Source: Maricaulis maris MCS10 (GTDB taxonomy: Bacteria; Pseudomonadota; Alphaproteobacteria; Caulobacterales; Maricaulaceae). Taken from it: DNA of 64,000 nt. The position numbers were made by a program, and so were the translations under genes. The number at the start of each line of letters is the position of its first letter. Within the stretch, counting starts at the first letter, position 1. This document shows positions 1-10,378 of this stretch, piece after piece. The notes beneath the pieces were generated by a model, which saw only the letters and a list, made by a program, of their open reading frames with translations, was not told the origin of the DNA and did not search any database. Location: assembly GCF_000014745.1 (NCBI RefSeq), contig NC_008347.1, forward strand, positions 1,931,001 through 1,995,000, given 5' to 3'.

Positions 1-1118
1 TTTCGGCCATCGACGGCAAACGGATCCGGTTCGGAGAGGCCGGGGGCCGGCTGTACGGCCACATCCAGCGACAACTCCTCCCCGTCCCGGAGGACCGTGA
101 AGCGGGCATCATCTCCCGCAGCGCGGGTAGCCAGACGGAAGCGGGCGCCCGCTTCATTGTTGATGGCCTGACCGTCGATCGCCAGCACGATATCACCTTG
201 CATCAGACCAGCATCGTCAGCCGCTGCGAGCGGATAGACCTCATTGACCAGCGCACCGCGCGGACGGTCCAGACCGAATGCATCGGCAATGTCACTGTCG
301 ACCGGCTGCAGACGGGCACCCAGCCAGGGCCGGATCAGTTCGCCCTCGCTCATCGCCGTATCGACGACCCGGGCGACCATCTCCACCGGGATGGCGAAAC
401 CGATCCCGTTCGATCCTCCCGAGCGCGAGAAAATCATGGTGTTCACACCGACCAGCTCTCCGTCCATATCGACCAGCGCGCCGCCGGAATTGCCCGGATT
501 GATGGCCGCGTCGGTCTGGATGAAGGAGGCAAAATCAGTCTGGCCGACATCGGTGCGAGCCAGCGCCGACACAATGCCGGAGGTCACGGTCTGGCCGACA
601 CCGAAGGGGTTGCCGATCGCCAGGACAAGATCACCGACCTCGACATCGCCGCTCATGTCAAAGGCCAGGACCGGCAGGGGTTCATCGGTCTCAACCCGCA
701 GGACTGCCAGATCGGTGGCCTCGTCGGTCAGCAGGATCTCGGCAGAGAACTCGCGGCGGTCGGCCAGGACCACCCGCAACTCGGTGGCGCCGGCGACCAC
801 ATGGTTATTGGTCACGATGACGCCGGACGGGTCCACGATGACCCCGGACCCGAGCGAGTTCTGTTCCTGTGGCTGACTGCGGAACATGCGCGAGAAGATC
901 GGGTCATTGGCGAAGGGGCTGCGGTTCTGGACCACGCGCCGTGTGTAGACATTCACCACGGCCGGTGTCGCTTCACGCACGATCGGCGCGAAGGACATCT
1001 GCATCTCCATCCGGCTCTCCGGAACGACCCGGTCATCGGCGGAACCGGCGAGGTCGATCTCCTGGGCGAACGCAGGCGCGCTCGCGAGGAGGACAGCGAT
1101 AAAAGCGTATCTGATCAT
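1..1118 (-). CDS. degQ: Do-type (DegP/DegQ) periplasmic serine protease, C-terminus cut by window edge
   Basis: Reading from the ATG at 1118 gives a protein with an N-terminal signal peptide (MIRYAFIAVLLASAPAFAQ, cleavage after AFA), then a trypsin-like domain and a PDZ domain that runs off the window. The catalytic triad is visible: His in TNNHVV, Asp in TDLAVL and Ser in NPGNSGGAL. The family degrades or refolds damaged envelope proteins in the periplasm as a PDZ-regulated oligomer. About 372 residues are visible; family members usually have about 450-500 with two PDZ domains, so the second PDZ is probably missing here. It lies behind the rplQ terminator, so it is probably transcribed separately. 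DegP and DegQ cannot be distinguished from this part. Confidence 0.9.
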   Translation of the reverse strand, partial: MIRYAFIAVLLASAPAFAQEIDLAGSADDRVVPESRMEMQMSFAPIVREATPAVVNVYTRRVVQNRSPFANDPIFSRMFRSQPQEQNSLGSGVIVDPSGVIVTNNHVVAGATELRVVLADRREFSAEILLTDEATDLAVLRVETDEPLPVLAFDMSGDVEVGDLVLAIGNPFGVGQTVTSGIVSALARTDVGQTDFASFIQTDAAINPGNSGGALVDMDGELVGVNTMIFSRSGGSNGIGFAIPVEMVARVVDTAMSEGELIRPWLGARLQPVDSDIADAFGLDRPRGALVNEVYPLAAADDAGLMQGDIVLAIDGQAINNEAGARFRLATRAAGDDARFTVLRDGEELSLDVAVQPAPGLSEPDPFAVDGR

Positions 1119-1148
1119 GGCACCCATATAGGCTGGATTGCGGGCACG

Positions 1149-1184
1149 AAAAAGGCGGCCCTGCTGAAGCAAAGCCGCCTTTTC
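1149..1184 (-). terminator. Intrinsic terminator after rplQ
   Basis: On the minus strand, AAAAGGCGGC, a short loop and GCCGCCTTTTT form a 10-bp stem with a U-rich 3' side. It starts about 25 bases after the rplQ stop and lies before the protease gene, so it probably ends the long ribosomal transcript. Confidence 0.8.
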
Positions 1185-1207
1185 CTGAACTTGTGCTGAC
1201 TGGAAGC

Positions 1208-1630
1208 TTACTCCTCAGTCATGCCGCCTTCTTCTTCGAGGCGGGCACGGTCGGCCGCGCCCTTGGCAGACGGGTCGCGATCGACAAGCTCGATGACAGC
1301 CATCGGCGCATTGTCGCCGTGACGGAAGCCGGCCTTGAGAACGCGGGTGTAACCACCATCGCGCTCGGAATAACGGCCGCCGAGCGTGTCGAACAGCTTC
1401 TTGACCTGGTCCTCATTGCGGACCTTGGACATCGCCTGACGGCGCCCATGGACGTCGCCGCGCTTGGCGAGCGTGATGAGCTTGTCGACGAACGGCCCCA
1501 ATTCCTTGGCTTTCGGCAAGGTGGTGACGATTTGTTCGTGCTCGATCAGCGAGGCAGCCATATTGGCCAGCATCGCCTTGCGGTGCGAGTGGGTGCGGTT
1601 AAGCTTGCGGTGTGCGATGCCGTGACGCAT
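1208..1630 (-). CDS. rplQ: 50S ribosomal protein L17
   Basis: The 140-residue protein starts [17 protein letters not shown], the hallmark L17 N-terminus that packs against 23S rRNA near the exit tunnel. The core ends around residue 120 and is followed by an acidic tail (EEEGGMTEE), common in alphaproteobacterial L17. It is the last gene of the alpha cluster, 45 bases after rpoA, and is followed by an intrinsic terminator. Confidence 0.97.
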   Translation of the reverse strand: MRHGIAHRKLNRTHSHRKAMLANMAASLIEHEQIVTTLPKAKELGPFVDKLITLAKRGDVHGRRQAMSKVRNEDQVKKLFDTLGGRYSERDGGYTRVLKAGFRHGDNAPMAVIELVDRDPSAKGAADRARLEEEGGMTEE

Positions 1631-1675
1631 GGCTTTATCTCCTCAGGTCCGGTTCAGGCGCCTCTCGGCGGCTGC

Positions 1676-2695
1676 CTAGACGTGATCCTCAAAACGTTTG
1701 GCGAGATCTTCGATGTTCTCCGGCGGCCAGTTCGGCGCTTCCATGCCAAGATGCAGACCCATCTGGGCGAGAACTTCCTTGATCTCATTAAGCGACTTGC
1801 GTCCGAAATTCGGGGTGCGGAGCATTTCCGCCTCGGATTTCTGGATCAGGTCGCCGATGTAGACGATGTTGTCGTTCTTCAGGCAGTTGGCCGAACGCAC
1901 AGAGAGCTCCAGCTCATCAACCTTGCGCAGCAGCGCCGGGTTGAAGTCGAGCTCGGGCTTGTCGTCCTCGGCCGGACGCGCTTCGACAGCTTCTTCGAAG
2001 TTGATGAAGATCTGGAACTGGTCCTGAAGGATGCGCGCGGCAAAAGCCACGGAATCTTCCGGGGTGACGGTTCCGTCCGTTTCAACTTCAAGCGTCAGCT
2101 TGTCATAGTCCAGAACCTGGCCCTCACGGGTGTTCTCGACCTTGTAGGAGACGCGCTTGACCGGGCTGTAGAGTGCATCAACGCCGATCAGGCCGATCGG
2201 GGCATCTTCCGGGCGGTTGCGCTCGGACGGGACATAGCCCTTGCCGGTGTTGATGGTGAACTCCATGCGGATTTCCGCACCCTCGTCCAGCGTGCACAGC
2301 GCCAGGTCCTTGTTGACGATCTCGACGTCAGCCGTTTCCTCGATATCACCAGCGGTGACGATACCGGGGCCGGACTTCTTGAGAACGACGCGCTTGGGAC
2401 CTTCGCCATGCATGCGCAGGGCGATCTGCTTGATGTTCAGCACAATGTCGGTGACGTCTTCACGAACGCCGTCGATCGACGAAAACTCGTGGACGACGCC
2501 GTCAATGTGGACATTCGTCACTGCTGCACCCTGAAGCGAGGACAGCAGGACACGACGCAGCGCATTGCCCAGCGTCATGCCGAAGCCACGCTCCAGCGGC
2601 TCGGCGACGATCTTGGCTTGGCGCGCGGGATCATGTCCCGGCTCGATTTCCGGCTTCATCGGGCGGATGAGTTCTTGCCAGTTCTTCTCGATCAC
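1676..2695 (-). CDS. rpoA: DNA-directed RNA polymerase alpha subunit
   Basis: The 339-residue alpha subunit dimerises to scaffold beta and beta-prime. The N-terminal domain carries the assembly motif [19 protein letters not shown] (about residues 32-50). The C-terminal domain (about 250-320) carries the DNA/UP-element and activator-binding helix-hairpin region with [16 protein letters not shown]. Length matches the family. It sits between rpsK and rplQ as usual. The rpsD gene that lies next to rpoA in gammaproteobacteria is absent, as is normal for alphaproteobacteria. Confidence 0.98.
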   Translation of the reverse strand: MIEKNWQELIRPMKPEIEPGHDPARQAKIVAEPLERGFGMTLGNALRRVLLSSLQGAAVTNVHIDGVVHEFSSIDGVREDVTDIVLNIKQIALRMHGEGPKRVVLKKSGPGIVTAGDIEETADVEIVNKDLALCTLDEGAEIRMEFTINTGKGYVPSERNRPEDAPIGLIGVDALYSPVKRVSYKVENTREGQVLDYDKLTLEVETDGTVTPEDSVAFAARILQDQFQIFINFEEAVEARPAEDDKPELDFNPALLRKVDELELSVRSANCLKNDNIVYIGDLIQKSEAEMLRTPNFGRKSLNEIKEVLAQMGLHLGMEAPNWPPENIEDLAKRFEDHV

Positions 2696-2769
2696 GTTCT
2701 TACTGCCCCTTCATCAGCCGTACGGCTTGCACCGTCGGCGCGTTCAACAGGCGAAATGCGCGCAGCGTA

Positions 2770-3159
2770 CTAGACGCGGCGGCGCTTCGGCGGACGACAA
2801 CCGTTGTGCGGGATCGGTGTGACGTCCTGGATGGTGGTGATGGTGAAACCCACCGACTGCAACGCACGCAGCGCGCTCTCGCGCCCCGAACCCGGACCGG
2901 AGACCTTCACTTCGATGGTCTTCATGCCGTGTTCCATCGCCTTCTTGCCAGCATCTTCAGCCGCCATCTGGGCCGCATAAGGGGTCGACTTGCGCGACCC
3001 CTTGAAGCCCATGTGACCGGCAGACGACCAGGAAATTGCATTTCCCTGGGCGTCCGTGATGGTCACCATGGTGTTGTTGAAGCTAGCACTCACGTGAGCA
3101 ACGCCCGACGTGATGTTCTTGCGTTCACGCCGCTTAACGCGGCCAGTATCTTTAGCCAT
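2770..3159 (-). CDS. rpsK: 30S ribosomal protein S11
   Basis: This 129-residue platform protein of the small subunit shows [11 protein letters not shown], the [19 protein letters not shown] core and the conserved basic end [13 protein letters not shown]. It lies 11 bases after rpsM and 74 bases before rpoA within the alpha cluster. Confidence 0.98.
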   Translation of the reverse strand: MAKDTGRVKRRERKNITSGVAHVSASFNNTMVTITDAQGNAISWSSAGHMGFKGSRKSTPYAAQMAAEDAGKKAMEHGMKTIEVKVSGPGSGRESALRALQSVGFTITTIQDVTPIPHNGCRPPKRRRV

Positions 3160-3170
3160 CGGTCAGGGCC

Positions 3171-3539
3171 CTACTTTTTCTTGCCGGCAATCGGCTTGGC
3201 GGGACCTTTGCGCGTACGCGCATTGGTGTGAGTGCGCTGGCCACGGACAGGCAGGCCACGACGGTGGCGCAGGCCACGGTAGTTGCCCAGGTCCATGAGA
3301 CGCTTGATGTTCACAGCCACCTCACGGCGCAGATCCCCCTCCACTTGATGATCACGATCGATCACCTCGCGGATTTGCAGGACTTCTGCATCCGTCAGTT
3401 CACTGACGCGGCGCTCGGGCAAAATGGAAACCTGCTCGCAGATCTCCTTCGCCTTGGCCGGGCCAATGCCGTGGATGTAGCGAAGCGCGATCTCTACGCG
3501 CTTATTCGTCGGAATATTGACGCCGGCAATACGGGCCAC
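3171..3539 (-). CDS. rpsM: 30S ribosomal protein S13 (GTG start)
   Basis: The 122-residue head protein S13 begins (M)[13 protein letters not shown] and ends with the basic tail [25 protein letters not shown] sequence that contacts tRNA and rRNA. The start codon is GTG, preceded by GGGAGATGGAAA. The ATG inside that ribosome-binding segment is out of frame. It is separated from adk by 144 bases, so a separate promoter there is possible, although none is obvious. Confidence 0.97.
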
Positions 3540-3683
3540 TTTCCATCTCCCAAATTCTGAACGCCATTCACGGACGACCCAACAGGCAACCTTTCGGTCG
3601 CCGCATCAGCTCGCCCGTTTCGCGAAGGGCGCTATCTACAGTCAGCGTTGCCACCCCGTCAATGGGGTTGCAACAGGTGCGTG

Positions 3684-4250
3684 TCACTTCTCTTCGAGTG
3701 CTGCAGCTATTCCGGCTGCAACCTCATCCATGGAACCCATGCCGTCGACCGCCTTCACCTTGCCTTGTTGGGCAAAGAAAGGGATCAGGGGCGCGGTCTG
3801 CCCATAGTAGACTTCCAGGCGCTTGCGAATGACGTCTTCTGTGTCATCCGGGCGACCTTCCTCCTCAGCGCGCTTTACCAGCCGCTGAACCAGTTCTTCG
3901 TCGTTCACCTTCAGCTCGATCACGGAATCAACCTGGGTTCCGCGATCCAGCAGAAGCTGATCGAGTGCCTGTGCCTGGGCCACGGTGCGCGGGAAACCGT
4001 CGAAGATGGCACCGCCGGCAGCCTTTGCTTCCGGCAGGCGTTCCTCGATCAGCTCGATCACGATCGCGTCGGAGACCAGATTTCCCCCGTCCATGATCGC
4101 GGCCACGCGCCGGCCCAGTTCTGTTCCCGCCGCACGGGCGTGACGCAACATGTCTCCAGTGGAGAGTTGCACCCATCCGCGCTCGGCTACGAGACGCTTG
4201 GACTGGGTGCCCTTGCCGCAGCCAGGCGGTCCGAACAGGACAATATTCAT
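3684..4250 (-). CDS. adk: Adenylate kinase, short-LID form
   Basis: It converts ATP and AMP to two ADP in the cytoplasm. The 188-residue protein has the P-loop GPPGCGKGTQSKR (residues 7-19), the AMP-binding region STGDMLR and the DGFPRT motif. The LID domain is short and carries no zinc-binding cysteines, unlike the about 214-residue enterobacterial enzyme. The ATG overlaps the secY stop by four bases (ATGA), indicating translational coupling. secY-adk is the standard arrangement. Confidence 0.97.
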   Translation of the reverse strand: MNIVLFGPPGCGKGTQSKRLVAERGWVQLSTGDMLRHARAAGTELGRRVAAIMDGGNLVSDAIVIELIEERLPEAKAAGGAIFDGFPRTVAQAQALDQLLLDRGTQVDSVIELKVNDEELVQRLVKRAEEEGRPDDTEDVIRKRLEVYYGQTAPLIPFFAQQGKVKAVDGMGSMDEVAAGIAAALEEK

Positions 4251-5587
4251 CGTTTGCGTCCCCGCAGCTTCGACTTCTTGATCAGGCCTTCATACTGGTG
4301 TGCCAGCAGATGGGACTGGATCTGGGAAACCGTGTCCATGGTCACCGAAACCACGATGAGCAGGGATGTACCGCCGAGAGCCGTATTCGGATTCATCATC
4401 ATCGGCACCATACAGATCAGCACCAGGTAGAGGGCACCGATGAAGGTCAGGCGAGACATGACGAAGTCGATATATTCCGCGGTCCGCTTGCCCGGGCGGA
4501 TGCCCGGCAGGAAACCGCCATACTTCCGCAGGTTCTCGGCCATGTCGTCCGGATTGGAGACGACCGAGGTGTAGAAGAAGCAGAAAAAGATGATCATTGC
4601 CGCATAGGCCATCATGAACCAGGGCGATCCCGGTCCGAGAATGGCGACCGCGCTTTGCAGCCAGCCCGGGCCCGACTGGGCCTGGAAACTCGCAGCAGTC
4701 GCCGGCAAGAGCAGCAAGGATGAGGCGAAAATCGGCGGGATCACACCGGCCGTGTTCAGCTTGAGCGGCAGGAAGGAGGTATCACCACCCACCATGCGAT
4801 TGCCCTGCTGACGCTTGGGGTACTGGACGAGCAGACGACGCTGCGAGCGCTCGACAAACACCACCAGAAGCAATCCGACCAGGATCAGCACACCACCGAC
4901 AACCAGAACGGTACCGTCACCGGTCGAGGAGGCTTGCGACAAGGCGCCACCGATGACGCCCGGAACCGCCGAAATAATGCCGGCGAAAATGATCAGCGAG
5001 ACACCATTACCAACGCCGCGAGCGGTGATCTGCTCACCCAGCCACAACAACAGCATGGTGGCACCGACAAGGGTGATCACGGTCGAGGCAAGGAAGAAGG
5101 GTCCCGGATTGAGAGCCAGCGCCACGCCTTCACTGTTCGGCGTATTCATGCCGATGGCGATGGCGAAGGCCTGACCGGTTGCCAGGAGCACGGTCAGATA
5201 ACGGGTATACTGGTTGATCTGCTGACGGCCCTGCTCGCCCCCTTCCTTCTTCAGCTTTTCAAGGCTGGGAATGGTGGCAGACATCAACTGCATGATGATC
5301 GAGGCCGAGATGTACGGCATCACGTTGAGCACGAAGATCGCCATGCGCTCGACAGCACCGCCGCCGAGCATGTTGAACATCGACAGGATACCCTGACCTT
5401 CTCCGCCAAGATTGCGGAAAAGCTCAGCATATTGAACCGGATTGATGCCCGGGATCGGCACGAAAGTACCGATCCGGTACACGATCAGGATCCCGATCGT
5501 GAACAGAATACGCTGATGCAGTTCCTTCGCTTTCGCGAAGGAACTGAAATTCATGTTCTGGGCAAGCTGTTCGGCAGCAGAAGCCAT
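4247..5587 (-). CDS. secY: Protein translocase subunit SecY
   Basis: This 446-residue inner-membrane channel of the Sec translocon has about ten hydrophobic segments. The first-helix motif FTIGILIVYRIGTFVPIPGI, the plug region GGGAVERMAIF and the C-terminal loop IRPGKRTAEYI are recognisable. It partners with SecE, encoded at 31290-31547, and with SecG outside the window. It follows rplO by 33 bases and overlaps adk by 4. Confidence 0.98.
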   Translation of the reverse strand: MASAAEQLAQNMNFSSFAKAKELHQRILFTIGILIVYRIGTFVPIPGINPVQYAELFRNLGGEGQGILSMFNMLGGGAVERMAIFVLNVMPYISASIIMQLMSATIPSLEKLKKEGGEQGRQQINQYTRYLTVLLATGQAFAIAIGMNTPNSEGVALALNPGPFFLASTVITLVGATMLLLWLGEQITARGVGNGVSLIIFAGIISAVPGVIGGALSQASSTGDGTVLVVGGVLILVGLLLVVFVERSQRRLLVQYPKRQQGNRMVGGDTSFLPLKLNTAGVIPPIFASSLLLLPATAASFQAQSGPGWLQSAVAILGPGSPWFMMAYAAMIIFFCFFYTSVVSNPDDMAENLRKYGGFLPGIRPGKRTAEYIDFVMSRLTFIGALYLVLICMVPMMMNPNTALGGTSLLIVVSVTMDTVSQIQSHLLAHQYEGLIKKSKLRGRKR

Positions 5588-5620
5588 GAAGACGTCCTTA
5601 CGAGGTCAGCAAAAAGTCGC

Positions 5621-6100
5621 TTATTCCGCGGCGTCGTCGGCCACGGCGGTGAGGGTCACCTTGCCACCAGCCTTCTCGACAGCGGCAATCGCGGCCTTGG
5701 AAGCACCGGCAAGGGTGATCTCTACTTTGGACTTCAGCTCGCCCTTCGCAAGGAGGCGGACGCCGTCCAGGGCGCGGCGGACCAGGCCCGCTGCGATCAG
5801 GACGTCGGCATCAATCGGCTTTTTCGCGTCGATCTTGCCTTCGGCAATGGCCTTCTCAAGACGGCCGAGATTCACTTCTGCCCAGGCCTTGCGGTTCGGC
5901 TTGTTGAAGCCCCGCTTCGGCAAACGCATGTGAAGCGGCATCTGCCCGCCTTCGAAACCCTTGATGGCCACACCCGAGCGGGATTTCTGGCCCTTGACGC
6001 CACGACCACCGGTCTTGCCCTTGCCGGAACCGATACCACGGCCGACGCGGGTGCGGATCTTGGTCGCACCGTCATTGTCACGCAATTCATTGAGACGCAT
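5621..6100 (-). CDS. rplO: 50S ribosomal protein L15
   Basis: The 159-residue protein starts [14 protein letters not shown]. The start at 6100 is chosen because GGAGA lies 6-10 bases upstream and because the open frame further upstream does not resemble L15. The conserved glycine-rich N-terminal arm with [15 protein letters not shown] and the segment [22 protein letters not shown] identify it. It lies between rpmD and secY. Confidence 0.97.
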   Translation of the reverse strand: MRLNELRDNDGATKIRTRVGRGIGSGKGKTGGRGVKGQKSRSGVAIKGFEGGQMPLHMRLPKRGFNKPNRKAWAEVNLGRLEKAIAEGKIDAKKPIDADVLIAAGLVRRALDGVRLLAKGELKSKVEITLAGASKAAIAAVEKAGGKVTLTAVADDAAE

Positions 6101-6140
6101 GTCGTTCTCCATTCGATGGAGCGGTTTCCCTTGTCGGGAC

Positions 6141-6326
6141 CTACTCCTCGACGATTTCCACCATATGGCTGACCTTGGCAATCATGCCCCGGACAGACGG
6201 TGTATCTTCAAGCTCGCGCTCGCGACCGATCTTGTTCAGACCGAGGCCGACGAGCGTGGCACGCTGATCTTTCGGGCGGCGGATGGCGCTACCCGTCTGG
6301 CGCACGCGGATGGTCTTTTTGGCCAT
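6141..6326 (-). CDS. rpmD: 50S ribosomal protein L30
   Basis: This 61-residue protein has the bacterial L30 pattern: [20 protein letters not shown] followed by [23 protein letters not shown]. The length is typical. It is sandwiched between rpsE and rplO in the spc cluster with 12-40 base spacers. Confidence 0.96.
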   Translation of the reverse strand: MAKKTIRVRQTGSAIRRPKDQRATLVGLGLNKIGRERELEDTPSVRGMIAKVSHMVEIVEE

Positions 6327-6338
6327 TATATCCGGTCC

Positions 6339-6944
6339 TTACGCTTCGATCGCTTCCGGTGAGGACGCGCCGTCATCGCGGCGGTTCACCAGATCACCGA
6401 CCTTGAGACCACGCTTGGCGGCAACCGAGCGCGGGCTCGACTGCAGTTTCAGCGCATCCATGGTGGCGCGGATCATGTTGTACGGGTTGGACGTGCCAAC
6501 CGACTTTGCGACCACGTCCTGGATACCGAGGGTTTCCAGCACGGCGCGCATCGGACCGCCGGCGATGACGCCGGTACCCGGAGGCGCCGCCCGCAGGACG
6601 ACCTTGCCGGCGCCGTGACGGCCTTTGCCATCATGGTGCAGGGTGCGGCCTTCGCGCAGCGGAACGCGGATCATGTTCTTCTTGGCTTCGTCGGTAGCCT
6701 TGCGGATGGCTTCCGGCACTTCGCGTGCCTTGCCCTGTCCGAAGCCGACGCGGCCCTTGGTGTCACCGACAACGACGAGGGCTGCGAACTGGAAGTTCCG
6801 GCCACCCTTCACCGTCTTGGCGACGCGGTTGATGTGGACGAGCTTGTCGACAAGTTCGTCATCGCGTTCCTGGTCGCGGTCCCGGCCACGGCCGCGGCCC
6901 CGGCCACGGTCACCGCCACCACGTTGCTCGTTCTGATGAGCCAT
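6339..6944 (-). CDS. rpsE: 30S ribosomal protein S5 with Arg/Gly/Asp-rich N-terminal extension
   Basis: S5 helps set decoding accuracy. The core (about residues 30-185) has [37 protein letters not shown] and the C-terminal [12 protein letters not shown]. At 201 residues it is longer than the about 167-residue E. coli protein. About 25 extra N-terminal residues consist of alternating Arg, Gly and Asp, and there is a short C-terminal tail. Charged N-terminal extensions are known in alphaproteobacterial S5. Confidence 0.97.
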   Translation of the reverse strand: MAHQNEQRGGGDRGRGRGRGRDRDQERDDELVDKLVHINRVAKTVKGGRNFQFAALVVVGDTKGRVGFGQGKAREVPEAIRKATDEAKKNMIRVPLREGRTLHHDGKGRHGAGKVVLRAAPPGTGVIAGGPMRAVLETLGIQDVVAKSVGTSNPYNMIRATMDALKLQSSPRSVAAKRGLKVGDLVNRRDDGASSPEAIEA

Positions 6945-6956
6945 ACGTCCGCTCCC

Positions 6957-7319
6957 TTAGAAGTTCAGGCCGCCCTCGCGGGCCGCCTCTGCGAGCGCTT
7001 TGACACGCCCGTGAAAGATGTAACCGCCACGGTCGAAGACGACGTCCTTGACGCCTTCCTTGACTGCGCGCTCGGCGATCAGCTTGCCGACAAGCTCGGC
7101 AGCCTTCGTGTCCCAGCCCTTGCCATGCTCTTTTTGAGCGGCTTCCTCGAGGGAAGAGGCTGCGACGACCGTCTTGCCAGATGCATCGTCGATGATCTGG
7201 GCATAGATGTTCTTCGAAGACCGGTAGACCGACAGCCGCGGACGGCCATTGGCGAACTTGCGCAGACGGATCCGGTTGCGCTGGGCGCGGCGGACCGATT
7301 TTTCGCGTTGAGTTTTCAT
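6957..7319 (-). CDS. rplR: 50S ribosomal protein L18
   Basis: The 120-residue 5S rRNA-binding protein has an Arg-rich N-terminus ([20 protein letters not shown]), the [16 protein letters not shown] strand region and the terminal [24 protein letters not shown]. It lies between rplF and rpsE with short spacers. Confidence 0.97.
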   Translation of the reverse strand: MKTQREKSVRRAQRNRIRLRKFANGRPRLSVYRSSKNIYAQIIDDASGKTVVAASSLEEAAQKEHGKGWDTKAAELVGKLIAERAVKEGVKDVVFDRGGYIFHGRVKALAEAAREGGLNF

Positions 7320-7327
7320 CGCTCGCC

Positions 7328-7861
7328 CTACTTCTTCTTGCCTTCTTTGCGGCGGATATACTCGCCGACATATTTGATGCCCTTGCCCTTGTAGGGCTCC
7401 GGCGGACGGAAGCGACGAATCTCGGCGGCCACCTGGCCAACGCGCTGCTTGTCAGCGCCCGTGATCTTCACTTCGGTCGGCTTGCCGACGGCGATGGTGA
7501 TGCCCTCAGGCGCGTCGTAAACGACGTCATGGGACAGGCCGAGCGACAGTTTCAGGGACGTGCCCTGCATCTGTGCCCGGTAACCAACACCGACCAGCTC
7601 GAGATTCTTTTCGTAACCAGCCGTGACACCCTGGACCAGGTTGGCGACGAGAGCACGTTGCATGCCCCACATCGCGCGAGCCTTCTTGGTCTCATCGCGC
7701 GGGGAGATGACGATACCGTCTTCACCCTGCTCGGCGCTCACTTCATCGACGAAGGTCATGGACAATTCGCCCTTGGGACCCTTGACGGTCAGCGCGGTCT
7801 TGGAAAGCGTCGCCGTGACGCCGCCAGGAATGGCTACCGGGAGTTTACCGATACGTGACAT
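7328..7861 (-). CDS. rplF: 50S ribosomal protein L6
   Basis: The 177-residue protein starts [15 protein letters not shown] and ends with the signature [28 protein letters not shown] region, typical of L6 near the sarcin-ricin loop and elongation-factor site. Length is as expected. It follows rpsH by 12 bases. Confidence 0.97.
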
Positions 7862-7873
7862 TGGTTCGCTCCC

Positions 7874-8272
7874 TTAGCTGACGTGACACAGGATCTCGCC
7901 GCCCACATTGGACTCGCGAGCCGTCGAATCCGACATCACACCCTTGGGCGTGGACAGGATTGCGATGCCGAGACCGTTTTGGACGAGCGGAAGGTCCTTG
8001 ACGCCGGAATAAACACGGCGGCCCGGCTTGGAGATACGTTTGATCTCCGAAATGACCGAGTCACCTTCGAAATACTTCAGTTCGATTTCGAACTCTTTCA
8101 GGCCGGAAGCATGCTCTACTTCTGCGTAATCGCGGATGTAGCCTTCCGACTTGAGAACGTCGAGCACGCGGCGGCGCAGGGCCGATGCCGGCGTGTTGAC
8201 GGCCCGCTTGTTGCGCATGAGCGCATTGCGGATACGGGTCAGCATATCGCCGAGAGGATCATTCACAGACAT
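7874..8272 (-). CDS. rpsH: 30S ribosomal protein S8
   Basis: The 132-residue protein starts [17 protein letters not shown] and ends with [16 protein letters not shown] plus GGEILCHVS, the conserved C-terminal rRNA-binding half. In E. coli S8 represses the spc operon by binding near rplE. No equivalent site could be recognised by eye here. Confidence 0.97.
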   Translation of the reverse strand: MSVNDPLGDMLTRIRNALMRNKRAVNTPASALRRRVLDVLKSEGYIRDYAEVEHASGLKEFEIELKYFEGDSVISEIKRISKPGRRVYSGVKDLPLVQNGLGIAILSTPKGVMSDSTARESNVGGEILCHVS

Positions 8273-8288
8273 GTCTAGGGCTCCTCTC

Positions 8289-8594
8289 TTACCAGCTCGA
8301 CTTGACCATGCCCGGGATCATACCCTGGCTGGCATAGTCACGCATCGCGATACGCGACATACGGAACTTGCGGTAGAACGCACGCGGACGCCCGGTGATT
8401 TCACACCGGTTCCGGATGCGGGTAACCGCAGAATTACGGGGCAATTCAGCCAGCTTCAGCTGAGCAGCAAAACGCTCCTCGACCGGAAGCTCCTGATTAC
8501 GAGCGATTGCCTTGAGCTGCTCACGCTTGGCCGCATAACGCTTGGCCAGGCGAGCACGCTTCAAATTGCGCTCGATTGCGGAAGTTTTCGCCAT
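8289..8594 (-). CDS. rpsN: 30S ribosomal protein S14, zinc-free form
   Basis: The 101-residue head protein starts [13 protein letters not shown] and ends [17 protein letters not shown]. The region [16 protein letters not shown] matches the long S14 type that lacks the paired CxxC zinc motif. It lies between rplE and rpsH. Confidence 0.97.
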   Translation of the reverse strand: MAKTSAIERNLKRARLAKRYAAKREQLKAIARNQELPVEERFAAQLKLAELPRNSAVTRIRNRCEITGRPRAFYRKFRMSRIAMRDYASQGMIPGMVKSSW

Positions 8595-8643
8595 TTAAGT
8601 CCTCCTGCGTGCAAAGCCCGAGTGGCCTTGCGTTCCTGCTGCG

Positions 8644-9204
8644 TCAGTTCGTAAAGGGGAAATCGAACTCGGCCAGCAGGGCCTTCGCTTCCTCATCATT
8701 GCCGGCAGTCGTGCAGACAACGATATCCATACCCCGGATCTTCTCGACCTTGTCGTAGTCGATCTCCGGGAACACGATATGTTCTTTCATACCCATCGCG
8801 TAATTTCCGCGACCGTCGAAGCTCTTACCATTGAGCCCACGGAAGTCACGCACGCGTGGCAGGGCGATGGTGATCAGGCGGTCCAGGAATTCGTACATAC
8901 GGTCCTGGCGCAGGGTCACTTTCGCACCGATCACCTGCTCCTCACGGAGCTTGAAGCCCGCGATGGACTTCTTGGCGACCGTCTTGACCGGCTTCTGGCC
9001 GGTAATGGCTTCCAGGTCTTCCAGGGCACCCTTGATCTTCTTGGAGTCCTGGGAGGCCTCGCCGACGCCCATATTGATCACGATCTTGTCCAGACGCGGG
9101 ATCATCATGTCATTGGCATAGCCGAACTTTTCCTTCATCGCCGCACGGATGGTTTCCGTGTACTTGGCGCGAAGACGCGGTGTGTATGTGGCGGTATCAG
9201 ACAT
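8644..9204 (-). CDS. rplE: 50S ribosomal protein L5
   Basis: The 186-residue 5S-binding protein has [33 protein letters not shown] and [17 protein letters not shown]. The start at ATG 9204 ([11 protein letters not shown]) is preferred because it gives the family length. It overlaps the 3' end of rplX by 8 bases, so the two are probably translationally coupled. The open frame continues upstream but is not L5-like. Confidence 0.97.
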   Translation of the reverse strand: MSDTATYTPRLRAKYTETIRAAMKEKFGYANDMMIPRLDKIVINMGVGEASQDSKKIKGALEDLEAITGQKPVKTVAKKSIAGFKLREEQVIGAKVTLRQDRMYEFLDRLITIALPRVRDFRGLNGKSFDGRGNYAMGMKEHIVFPEIDYDKVEKIRGMDIVVCTTAGNDEEAKALLAEFDFPFTN

Positions 9205-9511
9205 CGATAACCTCGCCCGAGCTCTTGGCGACGCGGACTTTCTTGCCGTCTTCAGTCTTGAAGCCGACACGAGTTGCCTCGCCGGTTTTCGGATCAGCCA
9301 CGGCCACGTTGGAAACGTGGATCGAGGCTTCCTTTTCGATGATGCCGCCCTGTTCGGTCTGCGTCGCACGCGTGTGGCGCTTGACCACATTCACGCCCGC
9401 CACAACGACCCGATCTTCGGTCGGCAGCACTTTGGTGACTTCACCGGTCTTGCCCTTGTCACGGCCGGCGAGAATGACGACCTTGTCGCCCTTCTTGATC
9501 TTGGCAGCCAT
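9197..9511 (-). CDS. rplX: 50S ribosomal protein L24
   Basis: The 104-residue assembly-initiator protein contains the KOW motif [20 protein letters not shown] (residues 6-25) and [19 protein letters not shown]. The start codon touches the rplN stop (one shared base) and the 3' end overlaps rplE. Confidence 0.97.
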   Translation of the reverse strand: MAAKIKKGDKVVILAGRDKGKTGEVTKVLPTEDRVVVAGVNVVKRHTRATQTEQGGIIEKEASIHVSNVAVADPKTGEATRVGFKTEDGKKVRVAKSSGEVIDV

Positions 9512-9879
9512 TACAGCACCTCCGGCGCCAGCGAGACGATCTTCATGTGGTTCTTGGCGCGAAGTTCGCGCGGAACCGGTCCGAAGATACGCGTGCCGAG
9601 CGGCTCGTTATTGTTGTTGATAATCACAGCCGCGTTGCCATCGAAGCGAATGACGGAACCGTCCTTGCGCTGGATGTCCTTGGCCACGCGAACGACGACG
9701 GCCTTGCGGACGTCACCCTTCTTCACGCGACCACGCGGAATGGCTTCCTTGACCGAGACGACAATGATGTCGCCGACGTGGGCATAGCGACGCTTGGCAC
9801 CGCCGAGCACCTTGATGCACTGCACACGGCGGGCGCCAGAATTGTCAGCCACGTCCAGATTGGTTTGCATCTGGATCAT
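9511..9879 (-). CDS. rplN: 50S ribosomal protein L14
   Basis: The 122-residue protein starts [18 protein letters not shown] and has [19 protein letters not shown] and ending [18 protein letters not shown], a near-universal L14 sequence. It lies between rpsQ and rplX and shares one base with rplX. Confidence 0.98.
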   Translation of the reverse strand: MIQMQTNLDVADNSGARRVQCIKVLGGAKRRYAHVGDIIVVSVKEAIPRGRVKKGDVRKAVVVRVAKDIQRKDGSVIRFDGNAAVIINNNNEPLGTRIFGPVPRELRAKNHMKIVSLAPEVL

Positions 9880-9919
9880 CGCAGATCCTCCTTAGGAAAG
9901 GTGGGGTCTCACATCGGGC

Positions 9920-10156
9920 CTAGGCCGCGACGGTGACCACCTCCCACCGCTTCAGTTTCGACTTGGGTGCACATTCCTGGATCTGGACCTGGTCACCCAC
10001 CTTGTAAGCATTGGCTTCGTCATGTGCGTGGTAACGCTTGGTACGGCGGACCGTCTTGCGCAGCAGCGGGTGGAGGAAAGTCCGTTCCACACGCACCACG
10101 ATGGTCTTGGCACCCTTGTCACTCACTACGACGCCTTGAAGGATACGCTTCGGCAT
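9920..10156 (-). CDS. rpsQ: 30S ribosomal protein S17
   Basis: The 78-residue protein starts [18 protein letters not shown] and has the S17 signature [20 protein letters not shown] with [19 protein letters not shown]. It binds the 5' domain of 16S rRNA. It follows rpmC after two bases. Confidence 0.97.
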   Translation of the reverse strand: MPKRILQGVVVSDKGAKTIVVRVERTFLHPLLRKTVRRTKRYHAHDEANAYKVGDQVQIQECAPKSKLKRWEVVTVAA

Positions 10157-10158
10157 CG

Positions 10159-10365
10159 TCAGCTCCCTTGCTCTTCTTGCGAATTCCGCTCGGTCTGGAC
10201 CGTCTGAATGCGCGCGATATCGCGGCGAATCTGGCCGTAGCGAGCGGTGTTTTCCATCTGGCCCGAAGCCTGCTGGAACCGCAGTTTGAATTGTTCTTCC
10301 TTCAGCTTCAGGAGTGAATCCTTGAGCTGATCTTCTGTCATGGCGCGAACGTCAACGGGTTTCAT
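10159..10365 (-). CDS. rpmC: 50S ribosomal protein L29
   Basis: This 68-residue alpha-helical protein sits at the exit tunnel. [43 protein letters not shown] sequence is the L29 signature. It lies between rplP and rpsQ. Confidence 0.97.
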   Translation of the reverse strand: MKPVDVRAMTEDQLKDSLLKLKEEQFKLRFQQASGQMENTARYGQIRRDIARIQTVQTERNSQEEQGS

Positions 10366-10378
10366 CGTTGTGTTCTCC